The position numbers and the translations under genes are program-made. The notes beneath the pieces are model-generated. The model did no database searches, had not been told where the DNA came from, and saw only the letters and a program-made list of their open reading frames with translations. Below, one piece after another: positions 9,596-18,643 of a stretch of 64,000 nt of DNA (position 1 is its first letter; the number at the start of each line of letters is the position of its first letter). The DNA comes from Actinomyces sp. S6-Spd3 (GTDB lineage Bacteria; Actinomycetota; Actinomycetes; Actinomycetales; Actinomycetaceae), in assembly GCF_000758755.1 (NCBI RefSeq), contig NZ_JRMV01000281.1, positions 419,981 to 483,980 on the forward strand, in the 5' to 3' direction.

Positions 9596-10269
9596 GCTAG
9601 GACCTCTTCACGGCGCAGATGCTCAACCTTGCGAACCAAAGCAATCACGCGGTACGTGATGGGGAGGAAAACAACTTCGATTCCAACCTTGTAGACATAG
9701 CCCGTGATGATGTAGTTGAGGAACTCGCTTCCGGGAATGATTCCAGCAAAGGCGATCGTGCAGAAAATGACGGTATCAAAAGCCTCGCCGACAAGAGTCG
9801 AACCGATTAAACGCGCCCAGAGGTGGTCTGCACCCCAGCGCTGTCGGATCTTCACCAGAACAAGGGAGTTCATGAGCTGACCGACCAAGTATCCGCCGAT
9901 CGATGCGGCAACGATTCGAGGAACGAAACCGAGCACCGCGACGAAGGCATCTTGGTTCTCGTATCCGGGGCCAGCGGGGATTGATTGCACAACCCAGAAA
10001 GTCAGTGAGGCAAGAAGAGAAGCTGCGAAACCCATGATGATGACTCTGCGTGCGCGCGCGAAACCATACACTTCGGAGAGCACATCACCGAGGATGTAGG
10101 TCAAGGGAAAGAGAACCGCGCCGCCGTCAAATACCAAGTGAATCGGGCCAGCATCGAGCACTGTCACCTTTGTTGCAGCGATATTAGAGATCAATAAGAA
10201 AGCAACGAAACTGACGGCAACAATGTCATAAACTCGGGGAGCTTTGGTGTGCCCAGTCGGCTCGGTCAT
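9592..10269 (-). CDS. yhhQ: queuosine precursor transporter (YhhQ/VUT-1 family)
   Basis: This 225-residue integral membrane protein of the YhhQ (COG1738) family has about six hydrophobic segments. Family signatures include LISNIAATK near the N-terminus, FPLTYILGDVLSEVYG, and VGEAFDTVIFC. E. coli YhhQ imports preQ0 and preQ1, and relatives import queuine or queuosine. I chose the ATG at 10269 because a GGAAGGAA ribosome-binding site precedes it by 5 nt; a Met six codons upstream lacks one. It is the first gene of the pair with tgt, which supports a role in feeding the transglycosylase. Confidence 0.9.
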   Translation of the reverse strand: MTEPTGHTKAPRVYDIVAVSFVAFLLISNIAATKVTVLDAGPIHLVFDGGAVLFPLTYILGDVLSEVYGFARARRVIIMGFAASLLASLTFWVVQSIPAGPGYENQDAFVAVLGFVPRIVAASIGGYLVGQLMNSLVLVKIRQRWGADHLWARLIGSTLVGEAFDTVIFCTIAFAGIIPGSEFLNYIITGYVYKVGIEVVFLPITYRVIALVRKVEHLRREEVLA

Positions 10270-10357
10270 CGGGGTTCCTTCCTGCATATTGTCAACCTCT
10301 CTATTGTGCCCGCAGTCCTTACCCGAGTGCGCGTTGGGCGCCGGCGGAGGCGCCCAT

Positions 10358-10363
10358 TAGAAT
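10358..10363 (+). promoter_or_regulatory. -10 box (TAGAAT) of leaderless ABC-F promoter
   Basis: TAGAAT is followed by 6 nt and then the GTG start at 10370; no ribosome-binding site is present. The geometry matches that of dnaE2. Confidence 0.65.
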
Positions 10364-10369
10364 GAATAT

Positions 10370-11980
10370 GTGATCAATGTTTCCAATTTTTCGTTGCGTA
10401 TCGGCCCACGCGAGCTCATCCACAATGCCTCTTTCAGGATTGATAAAGGGATGTGCATTGGTTTAGTCGGTCGCAACGGGGCGGGAAAGACCACAACCAT
10501 GAGGCTCCTTGCGGGGCAAGAGGATCATGGAAGCGCCCAGTATGAGGGGACCATTACGCGCAACGGAACGATTGGGTATCTTCCTCAAGATCCACGTGAA
10601 GGAGATCCTGATCAACTCGCACGTGATCGCATCATTTCAATTCGCGGAATCGACGCGATCATCAAGAAAATTAAGCGCGCAGAACAAGAAATGTCGACGA
10701 CAGAGGGAAATCGCCAGCAAAAAGCGATGGAACGCTACGTTCGTCTCGATCACGAATTTACTCAAGCTGGCGGCTGGGCCGCCAATGCCGAGGCAGCGCA
10801 AATCGCCCATTCTCTTGGTTTAGATGATCGGGTTTTGTCTCAGACTCTGTCGACTCTCTCGGGCGGCCAGAGGCGCCGCGTGGAGCTGGCCCGTGTCCTC
10901 TTTTCAGGGGCAGACACCCTATTGCTTGATGAGCCGACAAACCACCTAGACCACGACTCAATCATCTGGCTTCGCGATTGGATCAAGACCTTCCCGGGCG
11001 GAGTACTCGTTATCTCCCACGATGTGAAGCTTTTGGGTGACACTGTCAATCAAGTGCTCTACCTGGATGCCAACCGAGCAGAGGTCGATATCTATCACCT
11101 TGGTTGGTCTGCCTACCTCAAACAACGCGAAGAAGATGAACGCCGTCGCCGAAAAGAACGCGCTGTCGCACTGAAGAAAGCCGAACAACTGCGTGCTCAA
11201 GGCGAAAAGATGCGTGCCAAGGCGACAAAAGCGGTTGCTGCTCAGCAAATGCTGCGTCGTGCGGAGGAGCTAGTTGCCTCTGTTGGGGCTGAACGCGTTC
11301 AAGAAAAGGTTGCGCGCTTGCGATTCCCAGATCCACTTCCGTGCGGCAAAGTGCCATTAAGTGCTCAGGGCCTGTCAAAGAGCTACGGATCCCTCGAGGT
11401 CTTTACCGGTGTTGACTTGGCAATTGATCGGGGATCGAAGGTCGTTGTCCTCGGCCTCAACGGTGCTGGAAAGACAACGCTCTTGCGCCTCTTGGCCGGA
11501 GTTGAAGAGCCCGACAGCGGAGTCGTCGAAGCCGGTCATGGACTGAAAATCGGATACTACGCGCAGGAACATGACACTTTGGATATGACGGCGACAGTTC
11601 GAGAGAACATGTCCCATAGCGCGCCCGATTTCGACGATACTCATGTCCGCAATGTTCTCGGTCAGTTCCTCTTTAGCGGCGATGACGTCGATAAACCCAC
11701 GCATGTACTCTCCGGCGGCGAAAAGACACGTCTTGCGCTTGCAACTCTGGTTGTCTCAGGCGCCAATGTCCTACTGCTGGACGAACCGACAAACAACCTT
11801 GATCCCGCCTCGCGCGAGGAGATTTTGCATGCGCTGCACTCTTACGAAGGAGCAGTCGTGCTGGTCACCCACGATCCTGGTGCAGTGACCGCGCTTTCAC
11901 CGCAGCGCGTGCTTGTTTTGCCAGACGCGGACGAGGACCTGTGGGATGACTCCTACCTTGACCTCGTCACCTTGACCTGA
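10370..11980 (+). CDS. ABC-F family ATPase (ribosome-associated)
   Basis: This 536-residue soluble protein has two ABC ATPase domains and no membrane segments. Walker A motifs are GRNGAGKTT (around residue 36) and GLNGAGKTT (around residue 365). Signature motifs are LSGGQRRR and LSGGEKTR, with Walker B LLLDEPTNHLD and LLLDEPTNNLD. The linker between the domains, about residues 245-315, is long, charged and helical. ABC-F proteins act in the ribosomal E site as translation factors (EttA/Uup type) or as antibiotic-resistance factors. Nothing seen here tells these apart, though an intrinsic translation factor is likelier in this core-gene setting. It converges with the topoisomerase gene, leaving only 3 bp between stops. 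Confidence 0.9.
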   Translation: MINVSNFSLRIGPRELIHNASFRIDKGMCIGLVGRNGAGKTTTMRLLAGQEDHGSAQYEGTITRNGTIGYLPQDPREGDPDQLARDRIISIRGIDAIIKKIKRAEQEMSTTEGNRQQKAMERYVRLDHEFTQAGGWAANAEAAQIAHSLGLDDRVLSQTLSTLSGGQRRRVELARVLFSGADTLLLDEPTNHLDHDSIIWLRDWIKTFPGGVLVISHDVKLLGDTVNQVLYLDANRAEVDIYHLGWSAYLKQREEDERRRRKERAVALKKAEQLRAQGEKMRAKATKAVAAQQMLRRAEELVASVGAERVQEKVARLRFPDPLPCGKVPLSAQGLSKSYGSLEVFTGVDLAIDRGSKVVVLGLNGAGKTTLLRLLAGVEEPDSGVVEAGHGLKIGYYAQEHDTLDMTATVRENMSHSAPDFDDTHVRNVLGQFLFSGDDVDKPTHVLSGGEKTRLALATLVVSGANVLLLDEPTNNLDPASREEILHALHSYEGAVVLVTHDPGAVTALSPQRVLVLPDADEDLWDDSYLDLVTLT

Positions 11981-11983
11981 GCG

Positions 11984-14449
11984 CTAGCCGATCGTAGCGA
12001 TCGCGTGAGTGAGTGGGGTCCCTGAACCGTCACGTCGCTCGTCGGGGGCTGGCAGTTCCACGGGGCTTCCGTCCGCCGAGGCCGCGCGGGGATTTTCGCC
12101 GACCCAGGCAATATCCAAGCGGTCTTCCCCGCGAAGGAAACGCTGGACGCGTACGCCTTGAGTGCCTCGTCCCTTGAAGGGATACAGGGCAAGAGGCGTC
12201 ACTTTTGCGGTCGTCTGACCGGTTCCGGGGAGAGCTCCAGCTGCCCCAGCAACTGTGACGACGAGCGCTTCTTCTGGTGCATCAACTACCCAGAATCCCA
12301 GCACATGCGCGGAGTCGGAAAGCTTCATTCCCGCCATTCCCGAGGCAGTACGTCCCTGCGGGCGCACCTTGTCGGCTGGAGTACGCAGAAGTTGTGCGTC
12401 CGAAGTAATAAAGACGAGGTCTGATGCGTCGGTACTCGGCGCAAAACCAACCAATTCGTCTCCGTCTTCCATGGAGATTACTTCCCACTCGTCACGCTGG
12501 AGGACATCGGGCTTGAGTCGCTTGACGACACCCATCCGCGTTCCCATTGCCATGACGGTCGATGCCTCGGGATCCAAAAGCCCGATAGCGGGAGAATCCG
12601 TGTGAAGCAGAAGCGCGCTAGGAGTCGCAGCGGCGAATGAAAGCCCGGTTTCAAAACGGGGAAGAGCGGGAAGATCGACAACTTCGATGCGGTGCGCAAG
12701 CCCGTCTGCTGTTACGACGGCAATTTGCGAACGGGCGGTCGATATCAATTGCGCGCGGATTCCATCGTGGGAGGCACGTGGCCCGGCCTCGATCGGATCT
12801 CCACCTTCGACGCGAGCGAGACCTCCCTGAGCGGAAAGCACGACGACGCACGGATCGTCGGGTACCTCAAGAGCCATCGTTGAGGCTTTGCCCGAGGCCG
12901 TTGGCAGGGTTGCGAGGGCAGCGCCAGGAAGCGCCTGATCTACTTGGGTGCCAGTCGCCGACAAGAGGAGAGTGCGACGCGGAGTACCCAGACGCTTAGC
13001 GACGTCGCTCATTTCATTGCTAATGAGTTCATAAAGGCGCTCTTGGGAACCCAGAATTTCTTCAAGCTCTGCAATCTTCGCGTTCAATTCGTCGCGTTCG
13101 GATTCAAGCTCAAGACGTGAGAACTTTGTGAGGCGACGCAGGCGCAATTCGAGGATGTGGTTGGCCTGGACTTCGGAAAGATCGAAAGCAGTTTGGAGCC
13201 TATCGCGTGCAGTTTCCACATCGTCGGAGGAACGGATAATCGCGATGACATCATCAATATCAAGGACTGCGATCAGTAGGCCTTCGACCAAATGAAGTCG
13301 ATCGCGACGCTTAGAAAGACGGAATTCACAGCGTCGGGTCGTGACCTCGATGCGGTGGTCTAGGAAAACGCGCAGCATTTCTTTGAGGCCCAAGGTTTCG
13401 GGCTTTCCATCGACCAGGGCGACGGCGTTGATCGAGAAAGAATCTTCAAGAGGCGTTCGCGCATAGAGCTGCTGGAGAACAGCTTCTGGATTAAACCCGT
13501 TCTTGATTTCAATGACTAGGCGAAGGCCGTGGATACGGTCGGTAAGGTTTTGAACTGCCGAAATGCCTTTGAGACGACCTGCAGAGACATTCTCCTTGAT
13601 CTTTTCGATGACCTTCTCGGGGCCAACCATGTAGGGAAGCTCAGTGACAATGAGCCCCATCTTTCGCGCCGTAACGCGTTCAACTTGGACCTTGGCACGA
13701 GTTTTAAAGGAACCCCGCCCGGTTTCGTAGGCTTCTTTGACACCCTCGAGTCCAACGATCACGCCGCCTTCGGGAAGGTCCGGCCCGGGGACGTATCGCA
13801 TGAGGTCGGCAACTGTTGCCTCAGGATTCTTCAAAAGATACTGGGCAGCAGCGATCGTTTCTGCCAGATTATGGGGGGCAATATTCGTTGCCATGCCGAC
13901 GGCGATTCCCGAGGCGCCATTGACGAGCAATTGAGGGAAAGCAGCAGGTAGTACTTCGGGCTGCATGAATTGGTTGTCGTAATTGGGAACGAAATTGACC
14001 GTGTCTTCATCAAGGGAAGCAACCAAGTCCAACGCTGCAGGGGCCATGCGAGCTTCCGTATAACGTGCTGCTGCTGGACCATCATCGAGCGAACCGAAGT
14101 TACCGTGTCCATCAACCAGTGGAACACGAAGATTGAAGGGCTGTGCGAGTCGAACAAGTGCGTCATAAATTGCGGAATCGCCGTGGGGGTGAAGCTTACC
14201 CATGACCTCGCCGACCACGCGTTGGGACTTCACATGACCACGATCGGGACGCAGCCCCATCTGGTCCATTTGGAAGAGAATGCGACGCTGGACAGGCTTT
14301 AGGCCATCTCGAGCATCAGGAAGTGCACGTGCGTGGATAACAGAGACAGCGTATTCGAGGAAGGAACCCCGCATTTCTGAGGAAACATCAATCTCGGTAA
14401 TGTTCTGATCATCCTCGGGCAGGATCAGTTTTTCTTCCTTTGTTCGCAT
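11984..14449 (-). CDS. type IIA DNA topoisomerase subunit A (ParC/GyrA-like)
   Basis: This 821-residue subunit cleaves and religates DNA. It shows the winged-helix and tower region with LKPVQRRILF, the catalytic tyrosine in AARYTEARM, the QFMQPEVLPAAFPQLLVNGASGI-type core, and a long coiled coil near residues 440-490. The C-terminal beta-pinwheel is divergent: it has YPFKGRGTQGVRV in place of a canonical GyrA box (QRRGGKG), which suggests a topoisomerase IV-type subunit rather than gyrase. The partner B subunit is not in the window. I use the ATG at 14449 because it begins the conserved N-terminus. The longer open frame runs back over the divergent DUF5998 promoter. A GAGAAT hexamer 6 nt upstream suggests leaderless transcription. 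Confidence 0.88.
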   Translation of the reverse strand: MRTKEEKLILPEDDQNITEIDVSSEMRGSFLEYAVSVIHARALPDARDGLKPVQRRILFQMDQMGLRPDRGHVKSQRVVGEVMGKLHPHGDSAIYDALVRLAQPFNLRVPLVDGHGNFGSLDDGPAAARYTEARMAPAALDLVASLDEDTVNFVPNYDNQFMQPEVLPAAFPQLLVNGASGIAVGMATNIAPHNLAETIAAAQYLLKNPEATVADLMRYVPGPDLPEGGVIVGLEGVKEAYETGRGSFKTRAKVQVERVTARKMGLIVTELPYMVGPEKVIEKIKENVSAGRLKGISAVQNLTDRIHGLRLVIEIKNGFNPEAVLQQLYARTPLEDSFSINAVALVDGKPETLGLKEMLRVFLDHRIEVTTRRCEFRLSKRRDRLHLVEGLLIAVLDIDDVIAIIRSSDDVETARDRLQTAFDLSEVQANHILELRLRRLTKFSRLELESERDELNAKIAELEEILGSQERLYELISNEMSDVAKRLGTPRRTLLLSATGTQVDQALPGAALATLPTASGKASTMALEVPDDPCVVVLSAQGGLARVEGGDPIEAGPRASHDGIRAQLISTARSQIAVVTADGLAHRIEVVDLPALPRFETGLSFAAATPSALLLHTDSPAIGLLDPEASTVMAMGTRMGVVKRLKPDVLQRDEWEVISMEDGDELVGFAPSTDASDLVFITSDAQLLRTPADKVRPQGRTASGMAGMKLSDSAHVLGFWVVDAPEEALVVTVAGAAGALPGTGQTTAKVTPLALYPFKGRGTQGVRVQRFLRGEDRLDIAWVGENPRAASADGSPVELPAPDERRDGSGTPLTHAIATIG

Positions 14450-14503
14450 GGGTCGATTCTCTACGAAAAGGTTCAGAATCCGCCAAGTACACGCCGCTCT
14501 TGT

Positions 14504-14509
14504 TAAGAT
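14504..14509 (+). promoter_or_regulatory. -10 box (TAAGAT) of leaderless DUF5998 promoter
   Basis: TAAGAT, 6 nt, then GTG at 14516. This spacing selects the second of two adjacent GTG codons as the start. It faces the divergent topoisomerase promoter. Confidence 0.6.
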
Positions 14510-14515
14510 TGTGTG

Positions 14516-15052
14516 GTGAAACTGGATCTCGACATTGAACGTGCGGGTTTCTTCCCGCAGCTGGCCACGCGCGCTGTTCATCGGCTCGTTGGTGATCACG
14601 AAGTCAAGGCGTCCGTCGTTCAAGTCGAGGCTGCATTTGACCGCGGATCCATGTTCCGTCACCTGACGATTCTGATTCTCACCGGCACTTCTTTTATTCA
14701 AGTCCACATTGACGAGGCAGACAATCACAGTGCTGTTGTGACTTCCGCCGTGCACTCAGTACGGGCGATTCGTGGAGTTTCAGTCCAAGAAGTTTTTGCA
14801 GATCCGACGGATAACGAGGAGATCAGCGAAATTACGATCAGCGTCGACATGGCTTCTCAAAGACGCAGCGACATTGAGTCGCTTCGCTGCGATGATCCCT
14901 CTTGCCAGGCTGATCATGGTTTCCAGGCTCGCACCTATCCAGATGATGTGACGATCCGAATCTCGCAGCTTGGAGATGGTGCGCGAGCATGTGCAGATGC
15001 TCAGAACTTGATTGATACTCTCACGCAGGTGATCAGCGATGAGCATCTCTAA
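14516..15052 (+). CDS. DUF5998 family protein
   Basis: The 178-residue soluble protein resembles the actinobacterial DUF5998 family, whose function is not known. It has no signal peptide or membrane segment. Two cysteines (CDDPSC) occur mid-protein in a loop ahead of a conserved HGFQARTYPDDVTIRIS stretch. It overlaps the phosphodiesterase gene by 14 bp, and the same pairing is familiar from other actinobacteria, so the two products probably act in one process. The start at the second GTG follows from promoter spacing; the GTG three bases earlier would add one residue. Confidence 0.75.
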   Translation: MKLDLDIERAGFFPQLATRAVHRLVGDHEVKASVVQVEAAFDRGSMFRHLTILILTGTSFIQVHIDEADNHSAVVTSAVHSVRAIRGVSVQEVFADPTDNEEISEITISVDMASQRRSDIESLRCDDPSCQADHGFQARTYPDDVTIRISQLGDGARACADAQNLIDTLTQVISDEHL

Positions 15053-16181
15053 TCTTCGTGCGCGTGGCGCGTGTATGGCAGGGGATAACGACATCTCTTT
15101 GACTGATGTTATTCCGACTGCGCTGGGTGCTGTTATCCCATCGTTAGCTTTTGCTCGCCCTGATCTTGCTCGGCGACTTGCAATGCCATCGGCTGATGCA
15201 GTGGTCGTTATTCTTGTCGACGGTTTGGGGTTGCTTCCCCTTCAAGAGCACTTGGGGCACGCCAGAACTCTTCGCAGTTTTCGTGACGGTATTGAGGCTG
15301 CATACTCGGTTGTTCCTTCAACAACGGCAGCGGGTATTACGGCCTGCGGAACTGGCCAGCTCCCGGGCCGAACGCGCATGGTGGGCTATAGCGTGTTTCA
15401 TGGCGAGCAGATCTTCAATCTCCTTGCATTTACCGAGGGGATTGATCCCGCGCACTGGCAGCAATGTCCTACATATTTTGAAGAACTCCGCGAGTTGGGA
15501 ATTCAGAGTGCGACTATTCTTCCCGCTAAGTTCGCTGGATCGGGGCTCACCACCGCAGCGCTACGTGGCGCCCATTTTGTTCCCGCAACTGGCTGGGATG
15601 AGCGCTGTGATGCAGCGGTGACTGAGCTGAAACAGGGCAGGAAGCTTGTCTACCTCTACTGGTCCGATATCGATGCTTGTGGACACTCTTACGGTACCGA
15701 TTCAACGCAGTGGAGCGATGCGCTTGAAGACTTTGACGCCGGACTGGGACGCTTCCTTTCACGAATCCCTGCTGGTGTGCGCGTTGTGCTCACTGCAGAC
15801 CACGGCATGGTCAACATTGATTTCTCGCAGATTCTTGACGTCGCACAGACGCCTGCTTTGCGCGATGGAGTTCGCGTGGTCGCAGGGGAGACACGCGCGG
15901 TTCATGTCCACTGCGAGCGCGGTGAAGATCCCGAACGCGTTCAAGAGCGTTGGGATAACTTCCTTGGTGAGCGGGCTTGGGTTGTGGGGCCTAGCGAGCT
16001 GTCCGAATTGATGGGAGACGGCCCCGGCCTAGCCGAAACGGGTGACTTTGTTGCTTTTTCACGAGGCCGTGGTGGGATCGTCGACAGCCGCACGCAAAGT
16101 GCAGGCGCGATGTCCCTTACCGGCGTTCACGGCTCCTTGACCCAAGAGGAAATGCTCATCCCGCTTATTCGCCTGGCTTAG
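15039..16181 (+). CDS. alkaline phosphatase-superfamily nucleotide pyrophosphatase/phosphodiesterase
   Basis: This 380-residue member of the alkaline phosphatase superfamily (type I phosphodiesterase/nucleotide pyrophosphatase) shows the metal and nucleophile positions of the family: VVILVDGLG near residue 56, the nucleophile Thr in PSTTAAGITACGTG, WSDIDACGHSYG, and TADHGMV around residue 252. It hydrolyses phosphodiester or pyrophosphate bonds; the natural substrate is unknown. No signal peptide is apparent, so it should be cytoplasmic. It overlaps the DUF5998 gene, and its stop codon overlaps that of the convergent sepH. An internal ATG twelve codons downstream is an alternative start. Confidence 0.85.
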   Translation: MSISNLRARGACMAGDNDISLTDVIPTALGAVIPSLAFARPDLARRLAMPSADAVVVILVDGLGLLPLQEHLGHARTLRSFRDGIEAAYSVVPSTTAAGITACGTGQLPGRTRMVGYSVFHGEQIFNLLAFTEGIDPAHWQQCPTYFEELRELGIQSATILPAKFAGSGLTTAALRGAHFVPATGWDERCDAAVTELKQGRKLVYLYWSDIDACGHSYGTDSTQWSDALEDFDAGLGRFLSRIPAGVRVVLTADHGMVNIDFSQILDVAQTPALRDGVRVVAGETRAVHVHCERGEDPERVQERWDNFLGERAWVVGPSELSELMGDGPGLAETGDFVAFSRGRGGIVDSRTQSAGAMSLTGVHGSLTQEEMLIPLIRLA

Positions 16182-17134
16182 GCGCGCGAGCCGAAAACGA
16201 TTTCGTCCCAGCTCGGTACTGAACGCCGCTTTGATTTCTTCGGCGCAGGTGCCGAGGGCACATCTTCGAGCTGTTCCAAAGGAAGCGGGGGCTCATCGGT
16301 TTGGGCACCAGACTGTGTCTCTTCATCTGCCTGGGTTGAGCTTCGACGTGCTTCCGTCAAAGAATGGATTCGTGCAGCAAGAGATTCAACTCCCGCGGGA
16401 AGATGCGGAAGATCTTCATCCTCCTCGTCTTCATCGATGTCATATTCAATCTCTTGGGGCTTCCCCCTTTGAGAATTGAGCTGATCGATGAGCGCCTCGC
16501 GCTGCTGCATATCATCTTCGTCCGCGGTTGGTAGTGGCGCAGGGGTCGGAAGAGCAGCGAAGGTCTGAACGCCCGTCGGAGAGGCAGTTTCGGTAAGCCA
16601 GCGGGCTTCCTCGTCAATGGCCTCGAGATGACCGGAGGAAGGAAGACGCCACTGAGCGCCGTGTTCGACGGCTCCCTGGACAAAGGACAACTGAATGACC
16701 CAGGGAGAATCCGCTTGGCGTGAGGCCGACCAATTAAGAGAATCCGGGCTAACGCCTCGGGCAGCAAGACGATCGACAACCAAATCTCCCATGACCGGAG
16801 AGTCCGGGAGTGATCCGATGTGACTGGAAAGCGCGCGTGAAAGTGCGTAATCCTTTTCAGCCTGAACGGGGGCTTCGTAACGCGTGATTTGGGAAACCTC
16901 AACATTGTGTTCGCGTGCAATATCTACAGCACGCGCACCTGCACGGAGGAGCGCCTGAATTTCGCGAGGGCGTAAAGGCTTATCCTCACTCACTGCCTCG
17001 ATGCGTGGACGGTCGCGACGAACGGCTCCGCGTAGCTCATCGGTAATTGGGGTGGTGTAACGACGGCCCTCGCTATCCGTGAAGACCAGTGTTTCCTCGT
17101 CAGCGCCAACTCCGAGAAGATCAAGATCGATCAT
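16178..17134 (-). CDS. sepH: septation protein SepH (DUF3071)
   Basis: The 318-residue protein begins with the conserved DUF3071 module (about residues 1-165), containing a helix-turn-helix-like segment (LRPREIQALLRAGARA) and WVIQLSFVQG. A long acidic, disordered stretch follows, and then a short conserved C-terminal SVPSWDEIVFG motif. In Streptomyces and mycobacteria SepH binds FtsZ and promotes filament bundling at the division site; this role is transferred by homology. I moved the start to ATG 17134, which an AAGGAGG site precedes by 5 nt. It is divergent from the DUF4193 gene, as in other actinobacteria. Confidence 0.9.
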   Translation of the reverse strand: MIDLDLLGVGADEETLVFTDSEGRRYTTPITDELRGAVRRDRPRIEAVSEDKPLRPREIQALLRAGARAVDIAREHNVEVSQITRYEAPVQAEKDYALSRALSSHIGSLPDSPVMGDLVVDRLAARGVSPDSLNWSASRQADSPWVIQLSFVQGAVEHGAQWRLPSSGHLEAIDEEARWLTETASPTGVQTFAALPTPAPLPTADEDDMQQREALIDQLNSQRGKPQEIEYDIDEDEEDEDLPHLPAGVESLAARIHSLTEARRSSTQADEETQSGAQTDEPPLPLEQLEDVPSAPAPKKSKRRSVPSWDEIVFGSRA

Positions 17135-17307
17135 CGTTTCCTCCTTGCATCTGCTCTCAGATTTTCTCAAAGATGCAGCGAAAATCGGCGATTGCTGGGG
17201 CGCGTGTCCTTTTCAGTAGCGCGAAAAGTTTCAACGTGTTACCCTGCAGCCCAGCGAATGTGTTGTGTGTGAACGTGACGCATCACGACAGATAAGGGGA
17301 GGGCATT

Positions 17308-17610
17308 ATGGCTACCGATTACGACGCACCTCGTAAGAATGACGATGATGTTGCGGAAGACTCGATTGAAGAGCTGAAGTCTCGCCGCAACGATTCTGGC
17401 TCTGCCAACGTTGATGATGACGAGAATGAAGCTGCAGAGAATTTTGAGCTTCCCGGTGCTGACCTTTCGAAGGAAGAACTGACGGTTCACGTCGTCCCCA
17501 AACAGGACGATGAATTCACCTGCTCAATGTGTTTCCTCGTGCATCACGCTTCGCAGCTGGCCTACACAGATGACAACGGCCAGCCCGTCTGCACTGAGTG
17601 TGCCGGCTGA
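17308..17610 (+). CDS. DUF4193 family protein
   Basis: This small, acidic, 100-residue protein has an unstructured N-terminal half. Its conserved C-terminal half carries two CxxC pairs (CSMC and CTEC) likely to form a zinc ribbon. The family is actinobacterial and its function is unknown. A GGGGAGGG ribosome-binding site precedes the ATG. In mycobacteria the next gene on this strand is dut; here DUF3710 follows directly after 18 bp. Confidence 0.88.
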   Translation: MATDYDAPRKNDDDVAEDSIEELKSRRNDSGSANVDDDENEAAENFELPGADLSKEELTVHVVPKQDDEFTCSMCFLVHHASQLAYTDDNGQPVCTECAG

Positions 17611-17616
17611 GCGTGA

Positions 17617-17622
17617 GATAAT
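17617..17622 (+). promoter_or_regulatory. -10 box (GATAAT) of leaderless DUF3710 promoter
   Basis: GATAAT, 6 nt, then ATG at 17629, with no ribosome-binding site. It lies in the 18-bp gap after the DUF4193 gene, so DUF3710 can be transcribed independently. Confidence 0.6.
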
Positions 17623-17628
17623 TCAGTT

Positions 17629-18273
17629 ATGTTCGGACGTAAGCGTAAGGAATCTCAGGTAGAAGAAGAGGTCGAAGAGGTAAAGCTTCCGCAGCTCTAC
17701 GATGAGTCAGAGTTGTGGGAGATCCCTGGACCTCGTGAGGAATACGAAGTAGACACCTCGGTGGACTACGTTGATCTAGGATCGTTGCGTATCCCTGCTG
17801 TCCCAGGAATGCAGATTCGCGCTCAAGCGGGCGAAGATGGCAAGAGCATCATCCGTATCATGCTGGTCTTGGCTTCGTCAGGCCTTCAGTTTTCCATCGC
17901 GGCCGCACCCCGCTCGGGTGGGACCTGGGATGAGCTTCGCCCTCAAATTCGTGCAGCTTATGAAGAAGGCGGAAGCACCGTACGTGATCGACACACTCGC
18001 TACGGTCACGAGCTTGAAGTCGATGAGTCGGTGACGCTACCCGACGGATCAGAGGGGACGACTCGTACTCGTATTATCGGGCGAGAAGGTGACCGCTGGT
18101 TTGCCCGCATCGATATGGTTGGACCGGCTGCTCTCGGCGGGCAAGAAGCCAGCGATTTCGAAGAACTGATCGATCGAATCGTTGTTGTTCGCGGCAGCGA
18201 ACCCCATCCGCGCCTCGATCTTCTCCCGTTGCATCTGCCTTCGCAAGAAAGTGTCGAAGTTCCGAATGTTTAA
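17629..18273 (+). CDS. DUF3710 family protein
   Basis: The 214-residue soluble protein has an acidic N-terminus (about residues 8-45), followed by the DUF3710 core starting near VDYVDLGSLRIP and ending near HPRLDLLPLHLP. Its function is unknown; the family is conserved in Actinobacteria beside the OB-fold and DUF3159 genes, as here. The 3' end overlaps the next gene by 8 bp, so the three following genes look translationally coupled. Confidence 0.88.
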   Translation: MFGRKRKESQVEEEVEEVKLPQLYDESELWEIPGPREEYEVDTSVDYVDLGSLRIPAVPGMQIRAQAGEDGKSIIRIMLVLASSGLQFSIAAAPRSGGTWDELRPQIRAAYEEGGSTVRDRHTRYGHELEVDESVTLPDGSEGTTRTRIIGREGDRWFARIDMVGPAALGGQEASDFEELIDRIVVVRGSEPHPRLDLLPLHLPSQESVEVPNV

Positions 18274-18643
18274 GCAAATCTTTGCTCGTATCTCGCGTCT
18301 ATTTTCTGTAACACGAGAAGACCTTGACGCCGACGATGAAAAGCGGAGCAGAGAAGAGCGTGGACGACGGGCAGTTGCCGATGTTCTTCCTCGTGAAGAG
18401 GCCGTGCTATTTGGTGCAATTCAATCGGTGACCTATTACCCGGAAGAGATTCGTCCGCTGATTGATGCGACTCTCTTTGACGGAACAGGGACGATCGTTC
18501 TTCGATGGCCGGGGCGCACTGATATCCCCGGTTTGCATGCGGGAATTCACCTTGAAGTTGAAGGAACTGTCGGATTAACCAATGGTGTGAAGGTCATGAC
18601 CAACCCTCTCTACCGACTGATTGCTGAAGAGAATGCCGAATAA
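18266..18643 (+). CDS. OB-fold nucleic-acid-binding protein
   Basis: This 125-residue protein has a basic N-terminus and then an OB-fold (about residues 45-115) in which VTYYPEEIRPLIDATLFDG and a GTIVLRWPGR strand fit the RecG/tRNA-anticodon-binding OB family. Homologues sit at the same place in mycobacteria (between DUF3710 and DUF3159). The ligand is not known; nucleic acid binding is inferred from the fold. I use ATG 18266, 8 bp inside DUF3710, because the open frame upstream shadows the preceding gene. Confidence 0.75.
   Translation: MFKQIFARISRLFSVTREDLDADDEKRSREERGRRAVADVLPREEAVLFGAIQSVTYYPEEIRPLIDATLFDGTGTIVLRWPGRTDIPGLHAGIHLEVEGTVGLTNGVKVMTNPLYRLIAEENAE

Noticed and set aside
14450-14755. 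102-codon N-terminal extension of the topoisomerase subunit
   Set aside because: It overlaps the divergent DUF5998 gene and its promoter and has no similarity to known N-termini; the conserved protein begins at 14449.
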